The notes beneath the pieces were generated by a model that was given only the letters and a program-made list of their open reading frames with translations, had not been told where the DNA came from and ran no database searches. DNA of 64,000 bases from Bacteroides xylanisolvens XB1A (GTDB taxonomy: Bacteria; Bacteroidota; Bacteroidia; Bacteroidales; Bacteroidaceae). The stretch is taken from NCBI RefSeq assembly GCF_000210075.1, contig NC_021017.1:278604-342603 (forward strand), in the 5' to 3' direction. Positions 48,294-57,884 of the stretch are shown here, piece by piece. The position numbers were made by a program, and so were the translations under genes. Each line of letters starts with the position of its first letter. Position 1 is the first letter of the stretch.

Positions 48294-49961
48294 ATGAAAT
48301 CAGACATAGAAATTGCTCGCAGCATTGAGCTGAAGAAGATTAAGCAAGTTGCCGAAGGTGTCGGAATTCCTCGTGAGGAAGTGGAGAATTATGGCCGCTA
48401 CATCGCAAAGATCCCTGAACAACTGATTGATGAAGAGAAAGTGAAGAAAAGCAATCTCATCCTGGTCACTGCTATCACGGCAACCAAAGCGGGCATTGGC
48501 AAAACTACCGTATCTATCGGTCTTGCTTTGGGACTGAATAAAATTGGAAAGAATGCGATTGTCGCTCTTCGTGAACCGTCTCTCGGTCCTTGTTTCGGAA
48601 TGAAGGGAGGAGCGGCCGGTGGAGGATATGCACAAGTGCTTCCGATGGATAAGATTAACCTTCATTTCACAGGGGATTTTCACGCCATCACCTCTGCTCA
48701 TAACATGATTTCGGCTTTGCTCGACAATTATCTCTATCAGAACCAGGCAAAAGGTTTCGGATTGAAAGAAATCCTTTGGCGGAGAGTGCTTGATGTGAAC
48801 GACCGTTCGTTGCGCAGCATCGTTGTCGGTCTTGGACCTAAATCTAACGGGATTACCCAAGAGTCCGGTTTCGATATTACTCCTGCTTCGGAAATTATGG
48901 CGATTCTTTGTCTTTCCAAAGATGTGAGTGATTTGCGTCGTCGTATCGAAAACATCCTGTTGGGCTTCACTTATGATGACCAGCCTTTTACCGTAAAAGA
49001 TCTGGGAGTGGCAGGAGCTATCACTGTGTTGCTGAAAGATGCCATCCATCCTAATCTGGTGCAGACTACGGAAGGAACCGCTGCTTTTGTACACGGCGGT
49101 CCGTTCGCTAATATTGCGCATGGTTGTAACTCTATTCTGGCCACTAAATTGGCAATGTCTTTCGGCGATTATGTAATCACAGAAGCCGGATTCGGTGCTG
49201 ATCTTGGTGCAGAGAAGTTCTACAATATCAAGTGCCGCAAGAGTGGACTCCAACCGCGTCTCACGGTGATTGTCGCTACGGCACAAGGATTGAAGATGCA
49301 CGGAGGTGTCAGTCTCGACCGTATCAAAGAACCGAATATGGAAGGACTGAAAGAAGGATTGCGTAATCTGGACAAACATGTTCGTAATCTTCGTTCATTC
49401 GGTCAGACGGTTATTGTAGCTTTCAATAAGTTTGCGTCCGACACCGATGAAGAAATGGAATTGCTGCGTGAGCATTGCGAACAGTTGGGAGTCGGTTTTG
49501 CTATCAACAATGCGTTCAGTGAAGGAGGAGAGGGGGCAGTAGACATGGCCCGCCTGGTGGTAGATACAATCGAAAATAATCCGTCCGAACCTTTGCGTTA
49601 TACATATAAGGAAGAAGATAATATACAGCAGAAGATTGAAAAGGTGGCTACTAATATTTACGGAGCCAGCGTTATTACTTACAGCAGTATTGCACGCAAC
49701 CGTATCAAACTGATCGAGAAAATGGGCATCACTCATTACCCGGTTTGTATTGCTAAAACACAGTATTCATTCTCTGCCGATCCTAAGATTTATGGCGCGG
49801 TGAACAATTTCGAGTTCCATATTAAAGATATTGTAATCAATAACGGAGCTGAAATGATTGTAGCCATTGCCGGAGAAATTCTTCGTATGCCGGGATTGCC
49901 TAAAGAACCGCAAGCATTGCATATCGATATTGTGGATGGAGAAATAGAAGGATTGAGCTGA
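48294..49961 (+). CDS. fhs: Formate--tetrahydrofolate ligase
   Basis: A 555-residue enzyme that charges tetrahydrofolate with formate using ATP, giving 10-formyl-THF. The ATP loop reads [17 protein letters not shown], and [19 protein letters not shown] and FTGDFHAI are hallmark FTHFS segments. Length is normal. With glyA next to it and purT at 20541, it points to formate use in one-carbon and purine metabolism. Its own promoter lies at 48254, divergent from aspT. Confidence 0.97.
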   Translation: MKSDIEIARSIELKKIKQVAEGVGIPREEVENYGRYIAKIPEQLIDEEKVKKSNLILVTAITATKAGIGKTTVSIGLALGLNKIGKNAIVALREPSLGPCFGMKGGAAGGGYAQVLPMDKINLHFTGDFHAITSAHNMISALLDNYLYQNQAKGFGLKEILWRRVLDVNDRSLRSIVVGLGPKSNGITQESGFDITPASEIMAILCLSKDVSDLRRRIENILLGFTYDDQPFTVKDLGVAGAITVLLKDAIHPNLVQTTEGTAAFVHGGPFANIAHGCNSILATKLAMSFGDYVITEAGFGADLGAEKFYNIKCRKSGLQPRLTVIVATAQGLKMHGGVSLDRIKEPNMEGLKEGLRNLDKHVRNLRSFGQTVIVAFNKFASDTDEEMELLREHCEQLGVGFAINNAFSEGGEGAVDMARLVVDTIENNPSEPLRYTYKEEDNIQQKIEKVATNIYGASVITYSSIARNRIKLIEKMGITHYPVCIAKTQYSFSADPKIYGAVNNFEFHIKDIVINNGAEMIVAIAGEILRMPGLPKEPQALHIDIVDGEIEGLS

Positions 49962-50008
49962 TATACACTTAAAGAACACTTGTTCTGGCGCTATGCCGAT
50001 AAAAATAA

Positions 50009-50051
50009 ATCCCCGTCTTTCCCTATAAAATGAATGTGGAAAGACGGGGAT
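50009..50051. terminator. Hairpin after fhs
   Basis: ATCCCCGTCTTTCC (50009-50022) with its exact complement at 50038-50051. The T-rich side favours leftward transcripts; the stem alone may still end the fhs transcript. Confidence 0.65.
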
Positions 50052-50206
50052 GACTGTATATAGAGTCCAGTGCGCTTCTCTTTTCTCTTCATGTACACTG
50101 TACGGTTGAATTCGTACTTGTTGTGGGTGATATATGACATCATATATTTCTTTTATAGTAACAAAAACGAAATTCCGGAAAGATGGTTCGAACGGGACCG
50201 TTAATA

Positions 50207-50246
50207 AATAAAAAAAGGCCTGCTCCTTTCGTAAAGAGCAGACCTT
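50207..50246 (-). terminator. Terminator of glyA
   Basis: Reverse strand AAGGTCTGCTCTTT pairs with AAAGGAGCAGGCCTT (one mismatch) and is followed by a run of T down to 50207. Confidence 0.85.
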
Positions 50247-50299
50247 AAATGGGAATTAAGCTAATAACAGTTTACAATTACTAGCTTTAAAATTGTGTT

Positions 50300-51580
50300 T
50301 TAGTAAGCGAAAAGAGGATATTTTTTCATTGTCTCATTGACGCGTGCACGTACTTGTGCAATAACTTCCTCATTTTCTACGTTAGACAATACAGTCTCGA
50401 TCATTTCTGCAATTTCGAGCATCAAGTCTTCTTTTGCACCACGAGTTGTGATAGCAGGAGTACCCAAACGGATACCGGAAGTCTGGAAAGCCGAACGGCT
50501 GTCGAACGGAACCATGTTCTTGTTAACGGTAATATCAGCAGAAACCAATGCTTTTTCTGCCACTTTACCTGTCAGATCAGGATATTTGCTACGCAGGTCG
50601 ACCAACATAGAGTGATTGTCTGTACCACCGGAAACGATGGTAAAGCCACGGTCGATCAAAGCCTGTGCAAGTACGGCAGCATTTTTCTGTACTTGTTTAG
50701 CATATTCCTTAAATTCAGGTTGCAGGATTTCGCCGAAAGCAACTGCTTTAGCAGCAATTACATGTTCCAACGGTCCGCCTTGGATACCCGGGAAAACGGC
50801 AGAATCCAGTAATTGAGACATCATTTTGATCTCACCTTTCGGAGTTTTCTTACCCCATGGATTGGGGAAATCCTTACCCATCATGATGACACCACCACGA
50901 GGTCCGCGAAGTGTTTTATGTGTAGTAGAAGTGACGATATGTGCATATTTAACCGGATTTTCGAGCACTCCGGCAGCGATCAGACCGGCAGGATGAGCCA
51001 TGTCGATCATCAGGATAGCGCCTACTTTGTCAGCGATTTCACGCATACGTTTGTAATCCCATTCACGAGAGTATGCAGAACCACCACCGATAATCATTTT
51101 TGGTTTTTCACGAAGAGCGACTTCTTCCATCTGGTCGTAATCAACGCGTCCTGTTTCCTGATTCAGGTTATATTCGCAAGGAGTATAGATGATACCGGAA
51201 GTGTTCACTAATGAACCGTGAGACAGGTGTCCGCCGTGTGCCAGATTTAATCCCATGAATTTGTCGCCCGGATTCAGAACAGCAAGGAAAACAGCAGCAT
51301 TAGCTTGTGCTCCCGAGTGTGGCTGTACGTTTGCCCATTCAGCGCCGAAAATTTCTTTCAGGCGGTCGATAGCGATTTGTTCGCTTTGGTCTACTACTTC
51401 GCAACCTCCGTAGTAACGTTTGCCGGGATAACCTTCTGCGTACTTGTTAGTCAGGCAAGAACCCATTGCCTGCATTACTTGGTCACTCACAAAGTTTTCT
51501 GATGCAATCAGCTCGATTCCTTTCAACTGACGTTGATGCTCTTTTTCGATGATGTCGAAAATGATGTCGTCTCTTTTCAT
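50300..51580 (-). CDS. glyA: Serine hydroxymethyltransferase
   Basis: A 426-residue PLP enzyme converting serine and tetrahydrofolate to glycine and methylene-THF, the main one-carbon source. The PLP lysine lies in [13 protein letters not shown], and the N-terminal [27 protein letters not shown] and PHSGAQAN motifs are family-typical. The promoter region upstream (51581-51714) has no clear TAnnTTTG box. It is followed by a good terminator. Confidence 0.98.
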   Translation of the reverse strand: MKRDDIIFDIIEKEHQRQLKGIELIASENFVSDQVMQAMGSCLTNKYAEGYPGKRYYGGCEVVDQSEQIAIDRLKEIFGAEWANVQPHSGAQANAAVFLAVLNPGDKFMGLNLAHGGHLSHGSLVNTSGIIYTPCEYNLNQETGRVDYDQMEEVALREKPKMIIGGGSAYSREWDYKRMREIADKVGAILMIDMAHPAGLIAAGVLENPVKYAHIVTSTTHKTLRGPRGGVIMMGKDFPNPWGKKTPKGEIKMMSQLLDSAVFPGIQGGPLEHVIAAKAVAFGEILQPEFKEYAKQVQKNAAVLAQALIDRGFTIVSGGTDNHSMLVDLRSKYPDLTGKVAEKALVSADITVNKNMVPFDSRSAFQTSGIRLGTPAITTRGAKEDLMLEIAEMIETVLSNVENEEVIAQVRARVNETMKKYPLFAY

Positions 51581-51714
51581 TCTTTTATAAGTAAGATTAA
51601 ATTTCTAATTCGAGATACCTATTTTAAGCGCACAAAGTTAATGAAAATAAATAAAGAATGAAGGAACAGTAAGAAAAATGTTAGTAAAAAGCGGGATTTA
51701 ATGATATTTTATTC

Positions 51715-52454
51715 TTAAAGAATGAATCCCAGTGAAAAACTTAACGCGCTGTCACGGCGACGGAAAATAATGTTGCTCACACCCGTACTGCCGTCGGAGT
51801 TGATATTGTCATAAATGATAGACTTGGAGATGTTTCCTATACCTTGTTCGTAGCGGAAATCGAAGAAGATACGTGAGATGTTGACACCTACGCCAATCAC
51901 TGCGCTGACATTGAACGGATACAACTTTTCGTGAATACCCTTTTGGTCGAAATTCTTAAAAGTGATTTCATTGTGCTTTCCCCATAGGTAGCGAAGCTTG
52001 GGACCTGCGAAGATAGACATTCCGTAAGGTCCTTTTTTCACTACGTTATATCCATATAGAACGGGAAAATCGACACTGTGCAACACCGATTGCACCGAAG
52101 CGTAATCAGGCTCGATGGCAGGATGCTGGGAACCGAGTTTGTCGAAAGTAATCTCACATTTGCTTACATTATACGACACTTCAGGCTGAATGAAATGTTT
52201 TTTCATATTGATGCGCATGAAGAGAGCACCGAAATAACCAATCTTATAGTTATTCTGCACCTCATCGATAGTTACATCTTTAATTTTCAGTTCAGACACC
52301 ATGAACATGGAAGAGTTGAAGCCCGCTTTGATACCGATATTTATTTTTTTGTGTTGGGACGGTCTACTCTGTCTGCGTTATAATTCTGTCCGACAACCGG
52401 GCTGCCGGCTGCAACTAATAAACCTAAAAAAATGAATTTACGCAGCATATCCAT
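51715..52454 (-). pseudogene. PorT-family outer-membrane protein, frameshifted after the signal peptide
   Basis: The main frame (to 52308) lacks a signal peptide. A second frame starting at 52454 (or the Met at 52448) supplies one, MLRKFIFLGLLVAAGSPVVG, and then NYNADRVDRPNTKK before a stop. The two join if one A is added to the run of seven at 52344-52350, giving KINIGIKAGFNSSMF, a standard PorT-type barrel start. The rest shows alternating strands (YNFGALFM-like, FSLGFIL end) of an eight-stranded barrel. The gap looks like a homopolymer indel, not decay. Role in the outer membrane is unknown. Confidence 0.75.
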
Positions 52455-52470
52455 GACAGTATCGTTCCTT

Positions 52471-53040
52471 TTATGATTTTTTCTTTTCTACACTCCAACC
52501 GAACTTACCGATTTTCTCTCCCAAATTGTAATATCCTCCGTGCACATATACCAGCGGATTAGCTTCCGCCAGTTCCAGCTTTCCGGTTTCGGGGTTCAGG
52601 TTCCGTTCATCGGCACGCACATTTACTACGTCGGCAATAAACATATCATGTGAGCCAAGAGAGATGATTTCTTTTACACGACATTCAATGCAAAGGGGTG
52701 ATTCTTCAATCAGCGGTGCACTGACCACCGTACACTGTCCGGGTGTCAGTTTCATCTCTTCGAATTTATGATAATCACGTCCCGAACGAACTCCGCACCA
52801 GTCGGTGGCAAAAGCCATGTCTTTGGTTGTCAGGTTGATGACAAACTCCATGTTCTTTTTGATAATATCGTATGAGTGGCGTTCCGGACGTACGGATATA
52901 TAACACATGGGCGGGTTCGTGCAAATCGTACCCGTCCATGCTACTGTGAACATATTATATTCGCTTTCCTCTTTTCCGCAACTGACTAGTACAGCCGGCA
53001 GCGGATAAATCATCGTTCCTGGTTTCCAGTCCTGTTTCAT
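52471..53040 (-). CDS. Flavin reductase family protein
   Basis: A flavin-binding split-barrel protein of about 189 residues starting MKQDWKPGTMIYPLPAVLVSCG; an upstream ATG at 53049 would add three residues. The conserved NMFTVAWTGTICTNPP and YISVRPERHSYD segments are typical of flavin reductase-like FMN proteins in anaerobes. It may shuttle electrons through FMN; partners are unknown. It lies downstream of pyrI, separated by an inverted-repeat element that probably ends the pyr transcript. Confidence 0.88.
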   Translation of the reverse strand: MKQDWKPGTMIYPLPAVLVSCGKEESEYNMFTVAWTGTICTNPPMCYISVRPERHSYDIIKKNMEFVINLTTKDMAFATDWCGVRSGRDYHKFEEMKLTPGQCTVVSAPLIEESPLCIECRVKEIISLGSHDMFIADVVNVRADERNLNPETGKLELAEANPLVYVHGGYYNLGEKIGKFGWSVEKKKS

Positions 53041-53053
53041 AGTTGTCATTTTT

Positions 53054-53142
53054 TTCACCACAGATTACACAGATTAACACAGATATAGATGTTATTGTCC
53101 CATAAAATAAAAATCTGTGTGAATCCGTGTAATCTGTGGTGA
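53054..53142. repeat. Inverted-repeat element (CACAGATTACAC family), copy 2
   Basis: Arms of 30 bp (from 53055 and ending 53142) match at 28 positions and have the same sequence as the arms at 15824-15942, but with a 28-bp centre of different sequence. The left end reaches into codons just upstream of the flavin reductase start. Confidence 0.8.
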
Positions 53143-53149
53143 GCTGAAG

Positions 53150-53611
53150 TTAGAGGATTGTTATCTCTTCACGTCTCTGTTCTTTTTCGCAATAATGGCA
53201 TTTCACGATGCAATTATCCTTATCTATCACATGAAAGATGGTGCTCATCGGTTCATTGTTGGTAATACATTTCGGATTGGCACATTTCACGATGCCACGA
53301 AGCTCATCCGGCATTTTTACCTCTTTCTTTTCCACTACCTCGTAATCGCGGATAATATTCAGTTTGACGTGCGGTGCTACTACCGAAATACGGTTGATCT
53401 CTTCGTCACAAAAGAATTTATCTGCAATTTTGATGATTCCTTTTTTACCCAGCTTCTTGCTGTCGAGGTTGAATCCGATCGTGATATTGCTTGTCATTTG
53501 TTCCACACCGAGCAGTTGCACTACGGTGAAGAGCTTTTCAGATGGGATATGGTCAATCACTGTTCCGTTTTTCAGGGCAGCTACTTGCAATGCTTGTTTA
53601 TTTTCGCTCAT
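53150..53611 (-). CDS. pyrI: Aspartate carbamoyltransferase regulatory subunit
   Basis: A 153-residue regulatory chain that binds nucleotides and holds the catalytic trimers together. The C-terminal zinc site is complete, with Cys residues in CANPKC and CHYC. The start overlaps the pyrB stop (ATGA), so production of the two chains is coupled. Having both implies an allosteric, E. coli-like transcarbamoylase. Confidence 0.97.
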   Translation of the reverse strand: MSENKQALQVAALKNGTVIDHIPSEKLFTVVQLLGVEQMTSNITIGFNLDSKKLGKKGIIKIADKFFCDEEINRISVVAPHVKLNIIRDYEVVEKKEVKMPDELRGIVKCANPKCITNNEPMSTIFHVIDKDNCIVKCHYCEKEQRREEITIL

Positions 53612-54549
53612 AATAAAATATCGTTTTTAACGTCCTCTAATGTGATACCTAATACATCGCAAAGGATTGCTTCGCGGGCATACAGACCGTTTTGTGCCTG
53701 TTGGAAATAATATGCTTTCGGGTTGTCATCCACATCGTAAGCAATTTCGTTGACACGGGGAAGCGGGTGCAGGATACGCAGGTTCGGACGTGTGTTTTCC
53801 AACATTTTGTTACGGAGAATATATACATTCTTCACCCGTTCATATTCCATCAGGTCGGTGAAACGTTCGCGTTGTACACGGGTCATATACAGAATATCGG
53901 CGTCGGCGATAATCTCTTCGGAAAAGTCTGTATGTTCAACGTATTTTATTTGGTGCGTTTTGCAGTAAAGTTTGTATTCTTCCGGCATTTTCAATTCTTC
54001 GGGAGCGATAAAATGGAAAGTCGGATTAAAGTGTCGCATCGCCATCAGCAAAGAATGTACGGTGCGGCCGTATTTCAAGTCACCCACCAGGAAAATATTC
54101 AAATTTTCCAGCGTTCCTTGCGTCTTGTAGATAGAGTAAAGATCGAGCATCGTCTGCGACGGGTGCTGGTTAGCTCCATCACCTGCATTGACAATGGGCA
54201 CCGGGGCTACTTCGCTGGCATATCGTGCAGCTCCTTCGAGATAGTGTCGCATGACGATAATATCTGCATAGTTACTCACCATCATGATCGTGTCTTTAAG
54301 TGTTTCCCCTTTGGAAGAGCTGGTGGCCTTGGGGTCAGAGAATCCGATTACTCGTGCACCGAGACGGTTGGCAGCTGTTTCAAAACTCAAGCGGGTACGG
54401 GTGGAAGGTTCGAAGAACAGGGTTGCTACTACCTTTCCTTGTAATAACCGGCGATTGGGGTTCATTTCAAACTGCTTCGCCATTTCGAGCATGTAGAGGA
54501 TTTTTTCTTTAGAATGTTCGGCAATGGTTACTAAACTTCTGTTTTCCAT
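53608..54549 (-). CDS. pyrB: Aspartate carbamoyltransferase catalytic subunit
   Basis: A 313-residue enzyme of pyrimidine synthesis joining carbamoyl phosphate and aspartate. The phosphate-binding loop FEPSTRTR and the [22 protein letters not shown] and LHPLPRVNE motifs are all present. It leads the pyrBI pair; a TACCTTTA -7-like box lies about 43 bases upstream within an inverted repeat. Confidence 0.98.
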   Translation of the reverse strand: MENRSLVTIAEHSKEKILYMLEMAKQFEMNPNRRLLQGKVVATLFFEPSTRTRLSFETAANRLGARVIGFSDPKATSSSKGETLKDTIMMVSNYADIIVMRHYLEGAARYASEVAPVPIVNAGDGANQHPSQTMLDLYSIYKTQGTLENLNIFLVGDLKYGRTVHSLLMAMRHFNPTFHFIAPEELKMPEEYKLYCKTHQIKYVEHTDFSEEIIADADILYMTRVQRERFTDLMEYERVKNVYILRNKMLENTRPNLRILHPLPRVNEIAYDVDDNPKAYYFQQAQNGLYAREAILCDVLGITLEDVKNDILL

Positions 54550-54591
54550 TTTGTTATCTTTTATGTGGATAGAACTTGTTTTACCGGAGCG

Positions 54592-54634
54592 TAAAGGTAC
54601 GAAGAATTTGTGAAAAGCACAGATTTTTCGTACC
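54592..54634 (-). promoter_or_regulatory. pyrB promoter region with inverted repeat
   Basis: Reverse strand TACCTTTA (54599-54592) is a near-match to the -7 box. GGTACGAA (54596-54603) is complementary to TTCGTACC (54627-54634), so the promoter's TACC is part of an 8-bp inverted repeat spaced 23 bp. It could be an operator or an incidental repeat. Confidence 0.4.
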
Positions 54635-54661
54635 TTTTTTATCAGCTTTTAATCAGTCGGT

Positions 54662-55441
54662 TTATTTCCGTCCGCTGGCTAGTGCTGCAATGATATATTT
54701 CCCCGGTGCTCCGATTTTGCTCCAGGCCGTATTGGAGAGTAGTTTCCATACTTGGGTGCCTTTCCTGCCATAGTCTGATAACCGGAGAATTGTCTGCCTC
54801 TCCTTCAAATTAGTTACTTTGTGGCGTTCCAGACTGTCTATCAGTCCGTTCATGTTGTGTGTGGCCTGATTGTATGCATACCCCGGAATTTCAAACGAAG
54901 CATCGCTTATTTCTTCTTCTTCAGTATTTAGTTTAGTTTCCTTTAGTTTAGTTTGTCGAGAAATGTCTGCATTTTCTGAACTCACCTCCTCTTGAGTTGG
55001 AAAAATGTTAGCATTTTCCTTGTTCAACTCATCCTTGTGTATCCTTTTTCTCTGTTTGGTCTCTAATAAATAAGGTAGTTGTGAGAAATCTATTTTTCTT
55101 CGTGTCGTAGCTTCGAACCACACTCTTTGAATCTGTTCCGAAGTGAGTATACCGTGTTTCTCGTAGGTTTCTTTATGGAAAAATCCTTTTTCCAATAACA
55201 GGTCGACAATCTTTTCCATCATGTCCTCTTTGATCCCGCCACCTACTTTGCGGACGAAAATTAGATTTTGTTCTTTCCCCCAAGAGATGTAATATCCCTC
55301 TTTATAGATTTTGCAAAGCAATCTCATGACCATGTAAGAAGCTAATACTCCGAATTTGGCTTCTAATAATTCCATCACTTCTTCGTCAAAAAAGTTTGCC
55401 GGTGTCGGGAAGTAAGGTATCCCTTTATTAATCATATTCAT
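54662..55441 (-). CDS. DUF4373 domain-containing protein
   Basis: A 259-residue soluble protein. The N-terminal half (about 1-125: GIPYFPTPANFFDEEVMELL, then KEGYYISWGKEQ) matches the DUF4373/Lin1244-type domain, a winged-helix-like unit related to phage and plasmid replication proteins. The rest is a low-complexity Lys/Glu/Thr linker and a helical tail. Such genes recur just upstream of Bacteroides capsule loci, with the two small genes that follow. DNA binding is inferred. Confidence 0.8.
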   Translation of the reverse strand: MNMINKGIPYFPTPANFFDEEVMELLEAKFGVLASYMVMRLLCKIYKEGYYISWGKEQNLIFVRKVGGGIKEDMMEKIVDLLLEKGFFHKETYEKHGILTSEQIQRVWFEATTRRKIDFSQLPYLLETKQRKRIHKDELNKENANIFPTQEEVSSENADISRQTKLKETKLNTEEEEISDASFEIPGYAYNQATHNMNGLIDSLERHKVTNLKERQTILRLSDYGRKGTQVWKLLSNTAWSKIGAPGKYIIAALASGRK

Positions 55442-55464
55442 TATTCAGTATTTTTTATTATAAA

Positions 55465-55809
55465 CTATACAATAGCTTTCCATTCCATCAGGTTTCCGAT
55501 CATGAATCTTCTCCATCCTTTTTGTTCTTCACTCCAATAGATAATAGACTCTTGTTGTGCTGTGATATTAAATTCTCTATGAAAGAATTTTTCATATCCT
55601 ACCAGTGTTCCTCTTTCCAGGCAGAACGTACCATCCTGCTTATGAAAAGCTATCATTGCATTTCCATACAACATGTGTTCTATTAGTTTAATGCACTCCT
55701 GTACAATTCTCTCCGCACATTTATCCGAAATCCCCTTTTCGGCAGTAATACGTTTTTTCCATACTAATTTGCAAGCTTCCAACTTGCCTTTCTTGATCTT
55801 TTGTCTCAT
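55465..55809 (-). CDS. Small basic protein, possibly SH3-barrel (DUF2693-like)
   Basis: A 114-residue protein with a basic N-terminus (MRQKIKKGKLEACKLVWKKR). Its second half (MIAFHKQDGTFCLERGTLV, then YWSEEQKGWRRFMIGNLMEW) has the look of DUF2693 SH3-barrel proteins found in Bacteroides mobile and accessory regions. It lies 23 bases upstream of the DUF4373 gene on the same strand, so the two probably form an operon. Function unknown. Confidence 0.6.
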   Translation of the reverse strand: MRQKIKKGKLEACKLVWKKRITAEKGISDKCAERIVQECIKLIEHMLYGNAMIAFHKQDGTFCLERGTLVGYEKFFHREFNITAQQESIIYWSEEQKGWRRFMIGNLMEWKAIV

Positions 55810-55870
55810 TTTCTTCTGTTTTTTGATTGAAAAATTAAGTTTTTATTTAAACATAAATATCCCCTGTCGG

Positions 55871-55954
55871 ATAGTGACGGTATGCTGTTGTCATAGCGTT
55901 ACTATCCTTTCATTATAGTGACGCTATGACAACAGCATACCGTCACTATTTTTT
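55871..55954. repeat. Nested 79-bp palindrome
   Basis: 35-bp arms (55871-55905, 55915-55949; one mismatch) around 9 bp. Each arm is itself an imperfect palindrome: ATAGTGACGGTATG, a 7-bp spacer CTGTTGT, CATAGCGTTACTAT. Four ATAGTnACGnTATG units thus alternate in direction. A run of six T follows on the plus strand, though neighbouring genes run on the minus strand. It resembles either a very strong rightward terminator or a pair of inverted recombinase core sites. Confidence 0.8.
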
Positions 55955-56037
55955 GAGAGAAATTCTTGTTGTTTTCCGACCGGTTGAAAACGGCGGCGAA
56001 GGTAGGTCTTATATTTCACTTGTCCCATTATTTTTTC

Positions 56038-56448
56038 TTAGTACTTGCTTTTAAGCTTTTCAGCCTGTTCTCTTTTTTCCTTTTTCTCTTTCATATATTC
56101 TTCTTCGACAGACTTTTTCAATGCCGCCAATTCAGCATGTATACTGCTAAGTTCCATTAACTTATAGCCGCCATGCTTGTGAATGTATAATACTTTTTGG
56201 TCATAGATATATTGGGCCAGATTTATCAGCTTTTTTTTCTTAGGATGGTGGAAATATCCATCAATAAAGATTCTCAAATGCATGGTGAGATAAAGGCGGA
56301 TATCTCCACTGATTGCTATTCTGTTTTCCAGCTCTTCTTCACTGATGATTTCTTCCTTTGACTGTCTTCCGGGGGCTTTTTCCACTGTTTGAACATTTCT
56401 TTTTGCTTTGTTGTTTTTACTTCCTTTTTTAGATTTTTCGCTTCTCAT
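56038..56448 (-). CDS. Hypothetical protein next to the capsule recombinase
   Basis: A 136-residue, highly charged protein with a disordered basic start (KSKKGSKNNKAKR), a short ordered core (RIAISGDIRLYLTMHLRIFI, then YIYDQKVLYIHKHGGYKLM) and a Lys/Glu coiled-coil tail. No family recognised. Its position between the DUF4373 pair and the recombinase suggests it belongs to the accessory set that travels with capsule loci. Confidence 0.6.
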   Translation of the reverse strand: MRSEKSKKGSKNNKAKRNVQTVEKAPGRQSKEEIISEEELENRIAISGDIRLYLTMHLRIFIDGYFHHPKKKKLINLAQYIYDQKVLYIHKHGGYKLMELSSIHAELAALKKSVEEEYMKEKKEKREQAEKLKSKY

Positions 56449-56576
56449 AATTAGTTAATTTCTGCAATATTAATGAATGTTAATTTGAAAATAATATCTG
56501 GAAAGTGAAATTGAACCTGCAAAAAGATTTGTTCTTTTGTCGCTTGCCAAATAGTATATATATAAAATAACTAGTG

Positions 56577-57527
56577 ATGCAAATGATGAATAAAAATGGA
56601 TTTAGTCGATGTGGTGAGAACTACATCAATCGTTTACGAAAGGAAGGGCGTTATTCTACGGCGCACGTTTATAAGAACGCCCTTTATTCTTTCGGGAGGT
56701 ATTGTGGTACATTGAATGTGTCGTTCAAGCAAGTTACCAAGGAACGTTTACGACGTTATGGTCAGTATCTTTATGAGTGTGGTTTGAAGCCCAATACGAT
56801 TTCTACGTATATGCGTATGCTTCGTAGTATTTACAATCGGGGAGTGGAAGCGGGGAGTGCCCCTTATGTTCCTCGATTGTTTCATGATGTCTATACAGGT
56901 GTGGATGTCCGGCAAAAGAAAGCTTTGTCTGCCGGTGAATTACATAAGCTTTTGTATGAAGATCCCAAATCGGAACGTTTACGTCGTACACAAATTATTG
57001 CCGCCCTGATGTTTCAGTTTTGTGGAATGTCATTTGCTGATTTGGCACATTTGGAAAAATCAGCTTTAGATCAGAGCGTGTTGCGCTATAATCGAATCAA
57101 GACGAAAACTCCTATGAGCGTAGAAGTATTGGATACCGCCAGGGGAATGATAAATCAACTCCGGAGTAATCAGGAACCCATTCCCGATTGTCCGGACTAT
57201 CTGTTTGATATACTTTGCAGTAACAAAAAACGGAAAGATGAAAGGGCATACCGTGAATATCAGTCTGCTCTTCGGAATTTTAATAATCGTTTGAAAGATT
57301 TGGCGAGAGTTTTACGGTTGAAATCTCCGGTTTCTTCTTATACACTGCGCCATTCTTGGGCAACGACAGCGAAGTATCGTGGAGTGCCAATTGAAATGAT
57401 CAGTGAATCATTGGGGCATAAATCTATAAAAACGACACAAATCTATTTAAAAGGTTTTGAACTCAAAGAACGTACAGAGGTAAATAAAGGGAATTTATCT
57501 TACATTAGAAACTATCGTTTAGGTTGA
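56577..57527 (+). CDS. Tyrosine site-specific recombinase (capsule-promoter inverter)
   Basis: A 316-residue tyrosine recombinase: SAM-like core-binding N-domain (about 10-100), catalytic C-domain with box II TLRHSWAT, the GHKS motif and nucleophile Tyr in TTQIYLKGF. The box I region reads QFCGMSFADL, without the arginine usually found beside the Gly-Met in Bacteroidetes relatives; this may be a family trait. Met codons at 56577, 56583 and 56586, and a GTG at 56574, all fit as starts. The inverted repeats it probably acts on begin 38 bases downstream. By family and position it flips the promoter of upxY. Confidence 0.9.
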   Translation: MQMMNKNGFSRCGENYINRLRKEGRYSTAHVYKNALYSFGRYCGTLNVSFKQVTKERLRRYGQYLYECGLKPNTISTYMRMLRSIYNRGVEAGSAPYVPRLFHDVYTGVDVRQKKALSAGELHKLLYEDPKSERLRRTQIIAALMFQFCGMSFADLAHLEKSALDQSVLRYNRIKTKTPMSVEVLDTARGMINQLRSNQEPIPDCPDYLFDILCSNKKRKDERAYREYQSALRNFNNRLKDLARVLRLKSPVSSYTLRHSWATTAKYRGVPIEMISESLGHKSIKTTQIYLKGFELKERTEVNKGNLSYIRNYRLG

Positions 57528-57565
57528 TAGTTAACGATAAAGTGTTAGAAATCAAGGGCGAAATG

Positions 57566-57593
57566 TTTCCGTTACTTCTTAGGTAACGGATAA
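57566..57593 (+). repeat. Left inverted repeat of the invertible promoter
   Basis: 28 bp, perfectly complementary to 57839-57866. Its core CCGTTAC-TTCTTAG-GTAACGG has 7-bp arms and a 7-bp centre, the form of a tyrosine recombinase crossover site. Confidence 0.93.
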
Positions 57594-57838
57594 TTATTCG
57601 GTGCAAAGATATGCAAAAATACAAATAGTAAACAAGTAAAATCTTCTTTTTTTTCTGAATTGTTGAAATATGCAACAAAAATATATCAGGACATGATGAT
57701 TCTGTTTGATCATGCCTGAAATTCCTGTACTCTGTTTCCAAAGATGCTTTTCCCTTCGCGTAGGTTAGAAAAACATCTTTGTAGGCAGTTCCTGTCCATG
57801 TTTTTCTGCTTTCATCTGTTTTTCTGTGAATGAGTACC
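57594..57838. promoter_or_regulatory. Invertible promoter segment, OFF orientation as drawn
   Basis: 245 bp between the inverted repeats. Its only full -7 box, TATCTTTG (57611-57604), lies on the minus strand and points away from the capsule genes. Inverting the segment would place it at about 57821-57828 on the plus strand, some 55 bases before the upxY ATG. The reading is thus that this assembly captured the OFF state. Confidence 0.85.
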
Positions 57839-57866
57839 TTATCCGTTACCTAAGAAGTAACGGAAA
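57839..57866 (-). repeat. Right inverted repeat of the invertible promoter
   Basis: Exact 28-bp reverse complement of 57566-57593; it ends 18 bases before the upxY start codon. Confidence 0.93.
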
Positions 57867-57884
57867 AGTAAGGGGTAAAAAAGT

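Noticed and set aside
48300..49379. 359-codon open frame opposite fhs
   Set aside because: Antisense shadow; fhs is unmistakable on the other strand.
50180..50205. GGTTCGAAC, resembling a tRNA T-arm
   Set aside because: No matching acceptor, D or anticodon stems can be formed around it on either strand.
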